Assembly (NCBI RefSeq): GCF_965363235.1
Contig: NC_134838.1
Coordinates: 7,011,001-7,075,000, forward strand
From: Mytilus galloprovincialis
Lineage: Eukaryota > Mollusca > Bivalvia > Mytilida > Mytilidae
Length of the DNA: 64,000 nucleotides
Direction of reading: 5' to 3'
Below the pieces are notes generated by a model. It had not been told where the DNA came from and did no database searches. It was given only the letters and a program-made list of their open reading frames with translations. Below, piece after piece: positions 60,901 to 64,000 of the stretch. The position numbers and the translations under genes were made by a program. The first letter of the stretch is position 1. Each line of letters starts with the position of its first letter.

Positions 60901-62276
60901 ATATTGTAATCAACGAGATGTTGAAGTAGGCATCCATATGTATATCAATATAAGTTTATAATGATAAAGATAAAACTTAACCTACAACTTTTGTTCCTTC
61001 TTTGACTTTAAGTCTGTTAGCTATATACTGAGGAAGCCAGTTCCCCTCTCTGAGATTTCCACAAACAGCATGTCCTAGATCATTTCTTTCTCTCATTTCA
61101 TTCAAAACAGCAACGATACCTTGAAATAAATAGATTTCAAAGTGGAATACTAAAAAAATTACTCATACTGACAAAAATTACATCAATCAATGAAATTCTG
61201 AAAATGTGTTAGACATTCCTTTTTCCCCTAATAAAGTTATTTATCAAAGTGATAGGAGTTTAAATTCAAAATAAAAATAACAAACCTCTAATACCACAGT
61301 AAACAAAAGGACCATGTCCTGGCACATCATAGGCACCAAAACCATTGCCATCAGATTGTTCTTCAGCATCACAGCGATACAGAACATGATTGAGATCTGT
61401 CAAGGAAAGTTTCCCAACAATGGCCTGGAAATTAGTGGTGTCCCATGATTCATCGTATGTTTTACGACCACTGTAAGATCTCATCAGATAGCCAAACTGA
61501 CCACAGAATTGTCGGATCTTTAATATTGCTTTAGAAGCAGAATTAGATAAACCACACCTACAAAATATAAGTTGCATTTAGAAATATGTTGTTTCCAATT
61601 TGAATTTTGAATTTTTGAAATGTTCCTCTATGCATGATTTGAATTAAATGTTTTAGTTGATTAATTGTTAGTTGTTTGTTTAGTCTTAGGACAGTCACAT
61701 ATATAGAATTTGAAAGTGGTTTAACATGTGTGTGAGCACTCAATCCTCCCCTATCATGGGAAAGTGGTTTACCTTTTATGTATCATTTCTTTTAAACTAT
61801 ATTACTTTTTCAATTGAAAACATTAGGATATATGAAAAACAATCATCTGACATCTTTCATTTCAAGTATAACGATTCAACTGATTTCCTAAACATGCAAT
61901 ACTGCTTATAAAACTTTTCTATTTGACAATAAAATAGGGATGTATAACAAATGTCTTAACATATCAGCACTTTATTTCTGATAAGTATAATTTAGTGTAT
62001 CCACAAATTGTAAAAATGTCTTCATCCAAAATAGAAATTAGGATACCTACTGAATAATTACAACACTTCCAGGTGTAAATTGTTTAAATGATATTTGTGT
62101 AGTTTCTCCACTTTCTGATAAGGTAATATCCACCATTTTAGTTTGTTTAGGATCAAAGTTCTGTCTCATTTCCAGGTAATAATTAGGTAAACCATTAATG
62201 TATTCAGTATCTTTGACATATGTGAATTCTTTAGCTTCTAGAACTCTTCCTTCAAACAACACTTCCTTAACTCGTC
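36916..62276 (-). CDS. AGL: Glycogen debranching enzyme, 3' half of gene
   Basis: Fifteen exons in minus-strand order, with consistent phase: 62051-62276, 61286-61557, 60982-61119, 60113-60242, 59541-59707, 58964-59066, 50684-50909, 50204-50315, 48409-48544, 45402-45514, 44613-44824, 44068-44165, 43005-43092, 37415-37603, 36916-37068 (TAG). About 787 codons. AGL is a cytosolic enzyme with an N-terminal 4-alpha-glucanotransferase half, off the right edge, and a C-terminal amylo-1,6-glucosidase (GH133) half, present here. Landmarks: [163 protein letters not shown] and [23 protein letters not shown] and LPELTN are expected to hold active-site acids of the glucosidase. No frameshift or internal stop is seen. 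Confidence 0.97.
38149..39076 (+). repeat. 5' LTR
   Basis: Contains an ETS-like acttccgg (about 38547), a TATA-like 'aaataaatac' (38561) followed by 'aacgtcacg', and a polyadenylation hexamer aataaa at 38895. An internal 30-35-bp repeat, 'agaggtaagaagcagcgca', occurs twice (about 38647 and 38712); each copy contains a donor-like AGGTAAG. Confidence 0.9.
39279..39391 (+). repeat. 45-bp leader repeat, 3 copies
   Basis: 'aaggaggtgcatttagcttc' recurs with a 45-bp period (about 39279, 39324, 39369) in the untranslated leader just before gag; a related 'gtgcatttagcttct' lies at 39240. The last unit ends about 30 nt before the gag start codon. Confidence 0.85.
39419..40825 (+). CDS. Retrotransposon Gag-like protein
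   Basis: 468 aa from ATG at 39419 (context aacATGg; an upstream in-frame TTG at 39404 is not a likely start). The first 180 residues are low-complexity and polar. Residues about 190-365 resemble the Retrotrans_gag core ([16 protein letters not shown] start, then [14 protein letters not shown] and a [15 protein letters not shown] stretch). A single zinc knuckle of CX2CX4HX4C form is at C424, C427, H432, C437, followed by a basic tail. Gag packages element RNA in virus-like particles. It is intact, yet no pol follows, so reverse transcription would need a partner element. Confidence 0.9.
   Translation: MDLRNRKFPAPIFGRGESMKNVIISQSGTVETCNLMDLVIEDDVNLSTSSPTVSPMTSPVQNTVEESKTNLNDNDIIAILMDIQRQLKNQNDRFSEMSTQVKLNQESIAQLVIARGNHVAENNTNTQNFSQNSIGLNMTTTEQTNQVSVTQQLAAGPSTDNTYTPRPVSTHDVRESSRVQQLQREEPKPRSPLFDGKGDFKAFWTQFRLLGSRFNWSSDRQVEELILNSLRDDALVFVNELPVAFHRDIQQIHDAMSQRFGDHILPETYMTNLQFIKQGQKESIQEYASRVEWMVGKAYPDVNDSNLLDRFKTEHFIKGLPDQSLSYEVLIQKPATLQDAINIVTWHASCRKNVGKNCNVRQVNTYENFTAQGKTEDFEVCRTESPNQYVANAEFKTGLDELIDFEDIKKDQLNANSSYRVNTCYSCHQEGHYSRDCPFSRGKRGKPENMNTFGGNPQFGFISQGYQK
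40826..42003 (+). other. Non-coding 3' region of the retrotransposon
   Basis: No long open frame or pol motif. A short duplication around 'taacaggcgcattagtttgt' occurs twice (about 41756 and 41808). The last 30 bp, with 'catatttcgaggacgaaatg' and the purine tract, look like the 3' end retained from a larger Ty3/gypsy-type parent. Confidence 0.7.
42004..42931 (+). repeat. 3' LTR
   Basis: Same length as the 5' LTR and nearly identical: differences seen are aacattg/aatattg near the start and ccagttgg/ccggttgg about 600 bp in. Flanked on the right by CTATA. Confidence 0.95.
43065..43845 (-). repeat. Array of 15 units at the acceptor of AGL exon 43005-43092
   Basis: Marker 'ctgctacatatgaccag' recurs at 43073, 43119, 43165, 43211, 43257 (46-bp period), then 43310, 43363, 43416, 43469, 43519, 43572, 43625, 43678, 43731, 43784 (mostly 53-bp period). 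On the minus strand each unit is 'gtattacag' plus the first 25-30 nt of the exon (TGACTGGTCATATGTAGCAG). The true exon is the leftmost copy; 14 decoy acceptors lie upstream of it in the intron. The 46- and 53-bp periods are not multiples of three. Confidence 0.95.
45919..46853. mobile_element. Fold-back (giant hairpin) TA element in an AGL intron
   Basis: Ends CAGTGACTTGACTGTTAGTG and its complement, flanked by TA (45917-45918, 46854-46855). Inverted similarity continues through nearly the whole element: for example 'gctataaaaatgtccaaact' (about 46214) and 'agtttggacatttttatagc' (about 46551), and 'ggggagataa' (46356) with 'ttatctcccc' (46413). Arms are about 445 bp with a loop of about 45 bp. 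The RNA would be a very long hairpin within AGL pre-mRNA. No coding sequence is seen. Confidence 0.85.
47418..47690. repeat. 41-bp tandem repeat, 7 copies
   Basis: 'aacttatttcaccagg' recurs at about 47418, 47459, 47500, 47541, 47582, 47623 and 47663. Units also contain 'gaaacatatgtcacaaa'. The array is wholly intronic in AGL and includes no exon sequence, unlike the neighbouring arrays. Confidence 0.85.
48985..50266 (-). repeat. Array of 20 x 64 bp at the donor of AGL exon 50204-50315
   Basis: 'tacctggatcaatc' recurs every 64 bp from 48985 to 50201. On the minus strand each unit is the last 50-odd nt of the exon (from CTGAAGTACAGAGAG to GATTGATCCAG) followed by GTAAGT, GTAGGT or, in the last unit, GTATGA. 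The rightmost copy is the real exon end (donor after 50204); 19 decoy exon-end/donor copies follow in the intron. 64 bp is not a multiple of three, so retention would shift frame. Confidence 0.95.
50970..52190. mobile_element. Repeat element with internal tandem units, AGL intron
   Basis: Six or so degenerate units of about 165 bp, each containing 'tttggtttcattccattcag', 'ggttctctaaaagaagacat' and 'ccatcttggatgatggat'. The left border is 'gagcctatgtcgctcacctg' and the right border 'cgacggacgccaagtgatga' then 'gggccaggtgagct'; borders share an inverted 'gctcacctg'/'caggtgagc'. It is a non-autonomous element built on tandem repeats, reminiscent of bivalve pearl-type elements, but the class is not established. 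Confidence 0.5.
52351..55508. mobile_element. Large fold-back TA element in an AGL intron
   Basis: Ends CAGTGAGTTGACTATG and CATAGTCAACTCACTG, flanked by TA (52349-52350, 55509-55510). Inverted arms of about 340 bp can be followed, for example 'aaattgaccagttggtattg' (52435) against 'caataccaactggtcaattt' (55407). The interior is AT-rich and unique and contains a nested element (53234-54054). Terminal CAGTGA-TTGACT resembles the fold-back at 45919-46853, suggesting one family. Confidence 0.8.
53234..54054. mobile_element. Nested element with 8-bp TSD (hAT-like)
   Basis: Flanked by ATTGAAAT on both sides (53226-53233, 54055-54062). Inverted ends share GGACGTTTGCGCTTTTT (from about 53241 and to about 54046). 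The subterminal regions repeat 'ggacatttgcgctt' five times on the left and its complement 'aagcgcaaatgtcc' three to four times on the right. No transposase frame. The 8-bp duplication and subterminal repeats suit hAT-like elements. Confidence 0.75.
55674..59040 (-). repeat. Array of about 41 x 78 bp at the donor of AGL exon 58964-59066
   Basis: On the minus strand each unit is the last 68 nt of the exon, encoding [20 protein letters not shown] then QEA and a split Arg, followed by about 10 nt of intron beginning GTAAGT in most copies. The rightmost copy is continuous with the exon's unique 5' part and is the true exon end. 78 bp is 26 codons, so copies stay in frame, but the usual GTAAGT puts a TAA in frame at each junction; variants GTTAGT and GTATGT remove it, for example near 57230 and 57310. 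The array is interrupted at 57331-57496. Copies are nearly identical. Confidence 0.95.
57334..57495. other. Non-repeat interruption inside the 78-bp array
   Basis: About 160 bp with no similarity to the unit break one copy between 'gatatctac' and 'taccagttacc'. It is richer in CpG than its surroundings ('cgcccaaggcgacgtcactg', 'caatacgacgtcgac'). It may be an inserted mobile-element fragment or an assembly join within a collapsed array; the ends show no clear inverted repeats. Confidence 0.5.
60470..60850. repeat. Dispersed bivalve-type repeat in an AGL intron
   Basis: Contains 'gagctactgctcactgat', 'gtgttcggtaaacaggaagt', a 'ggacagactgacagactgat' tract and two copies of 'aagttaaaacagtatacccc' ending in 'gtataa'. 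I recognise it as a widespread bivalve repeat. No coding capacity is seen. Confidence 0.5.
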
Positions 62277-64000
62277 CTGTAAAAAACAAATGAAGCATTA
62301 TTATTAAATTTATTAGTAACACAGAATATAGAGCAACATATGGACCTCGAATCCAGCTTGAAAACAAGTGATGACAACTTTATACAATTAATTGTATATT
62401 TAAAACAAAATGTGACGTTATAGCAGAAAATCAAACGAATTTTAAAATTTCTTTTTATAGAATCTACTTACTATAGTAAAACATTTTAGTTTTTGTTTAA
62501 TAGTTTCCTTTTCATGGGATATATTTTTTATAACATGTCAATGCAATCAAATACATTATACTAACTTTCCATTAGAGACCTTCAAGAAACCTTTAGACAA
62601 TGGACAGTAATTAAAAGGCTGTTCCGTTGAATTATCACATATATATATATATATATATCACCAACTATATATCATCAGATAAACTGATTTAAAGTCATAT
62701 AAATGAGTGATTGGTGAAACATGATGTTAATCCAATTCTTGAACCAATGCATGTATATATCATTAAAACTTAATCTTAAAAATTTTGTCATATTTTACGC
62801 TTCAATATTGTATATGTAAATGCTCCTTTGTTCGGACGTTGAAAAGTTCAGTGCAGAAAGAACTTACTAAAGTTCCACCGGAACAAAATGACTAGTTGAA
62901 AAGTTCCAACGGAACATATCAACTAGTTAGAAAGTTCCTTTTTGCCAAATTAGTCAAAACCGGATCTAACAAACTAGCCCAAAAGTTCCAACGGAACTTA
63001 GGGCTATTCCAGTAAAAATTATCCAGGGGGGGTGGAACGCCACTTATTTTTTGACCCCCCACCTATGGAAAAGATTAAAAAAATACACCCCCACCTAGAA
63101 CATGTATTTTCTTCCAAGACCCCCTACCTAGAGAAAAAAAATAAAAGTTAGCTAGTTTTTTAAAGTATACAAAAATGTTGCATCCTGTCAAATAAATGTA
63201 AAATTTGTTGGTTTATCTATTTCAGTGCATCCAAAAAGAGGGGGCCCTCTGGCCCCCCCTAAATCCGCCTCTGGTCTCAATGGCAATCATACCACATCTT
63301 CTTTTTTATACTAGCTATGTTGCTATTAAAATATAAAATGAAACATGTAACAATGTTATGGAGCAGCAGACGACAGATGCAACATGACGGCAATAGCTCA
63401 CAGTGACCGAAAAAGGGGGGTGCGATTTTAATTATGGCCCATTTTATTTTTAAAACTGTCAATAACATGTTCAGGTACGACATATTCTTCAGGTGGGGAA
63501 ACTGGTTGGCACCAACCATTTGATGTTTCAGAGTTTAGTTTGAGCCATAAAATATTTTTGGTAGGCACAATGTAATTCTTTTTTTATTTTTTGTATTTCT
63601 TATATACATTTTTTTTTCAATAGGCAAATGTTGAGGAAGATGATATACTCTCCTGTGTAACAAGGCCATATTTTTCCGCAAAAATTAGGCCATTTTTTTC
63701 CTTCAATACCACCCACGCAACATGCGCAATAAAAATCTAATTGTCTGTGCCAAATATAAATTTTTTTTTATGGACCGCATAGTTTGGATGTCACCCACAC
63801 ATATTTTTTTGTGGGGAGACGGTATACAAGGGAGAGGGTACTTGAAGTTGTTATAAACTGTATGCAATAAAATATTATTTGGGACAAAAATTGCAAAGAA
63901 TTGGCCAGTCCACCTTATTAAGGACATATTCTTTGCAAGGAAAGAGATTTAAGTACAGCAAATTCTGCCATTTCAATTTCAATGAATATACAATAACTTC
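62277..64000 (-). other. AGL intron, repeat-rich, no exon seen
   Basis: Holds a short (AT)n tract (62639-62658), a block repeating 'aaagttccaacggaac' in inverted forms (62840-63000), a C-rich 'gaccccccacctatgg' block (63020-63250) and a family A end piece (63270-63310). The exon preceding 62276 must end one nucleotide into a codon and lies beyond the window. Confidence 0.5.

Overview
The window is eukaryotic nuclear DNA. It is AT-rich, with long repeat-filled introns, GT-AG splice sites and no bacterial-style gene packing. The proteins are animal-type, and the dispersed repeats resemble those I know from mytilid and other bivalve genomes, so a marine mussel (Mytilus or a close relative) is the best guess. 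I could not run a database search; gene names rest on motif recognition and on reading frames that stay consistent across every splice junction.

Layout. (1) 325-435 (+): last coding exon of an unrecognised gene. (2) 4658-5092 (-): complete single-exon RNA polymerase III subunit RPC9/CRCP, preceded in the same exon by the end of another small reading frame. (3) 13406-24258 (+): complete LMBRD2, 12 coding exons, 713 aa. (4) 36916-62276 (-): 3' half of AGL, the glycogen debranching enzyme, 15 exons and about 787 codons covering the amylo-1,6-glucosidase half; the 5' exons lie beyond the right edge. LMBRD2 and AGL converge; CRCP and LMBRD2 diverge.

Between and inside the genes are many mobile elements whose ends and target-site duplications (TSDs) can be read directly. 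They include a young gag-only LTR retrotransposon in an AGL intron (928-bp LTRs with two differences seen, TSD CTATA), pogo-like TA elements, two fold-back elements, a TTAA (piggyBac-like) MITE, an 8-bp-TSD element nested in a fold-back, two elements with 5-bp TSDs (one with a hAT-like transposase remnant), a Tc1-like remnant, an LTR-element remnant, tRNA-like SINE pieces and a decayed hammerhead ribozyme.

The most unusual signal is recurrent. At six places in three genes a tandem duplication straddles an exon-intron boundary, so every copy carries part of the exon plus its splice donor or acceptor. In AGL these have grown into arrays of about 41 x 78 bp, 20 x 64 bp and 15 x 46-53 bp; in the CRCP transcript there are 7 x about 79 bp; LMBRD2 has 3 x 33 bp with identical in-frame donors and an older, diverged 3 x about 70 bp case. 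The protein frames of all three genes stay intact if the outermost true splice site is used.
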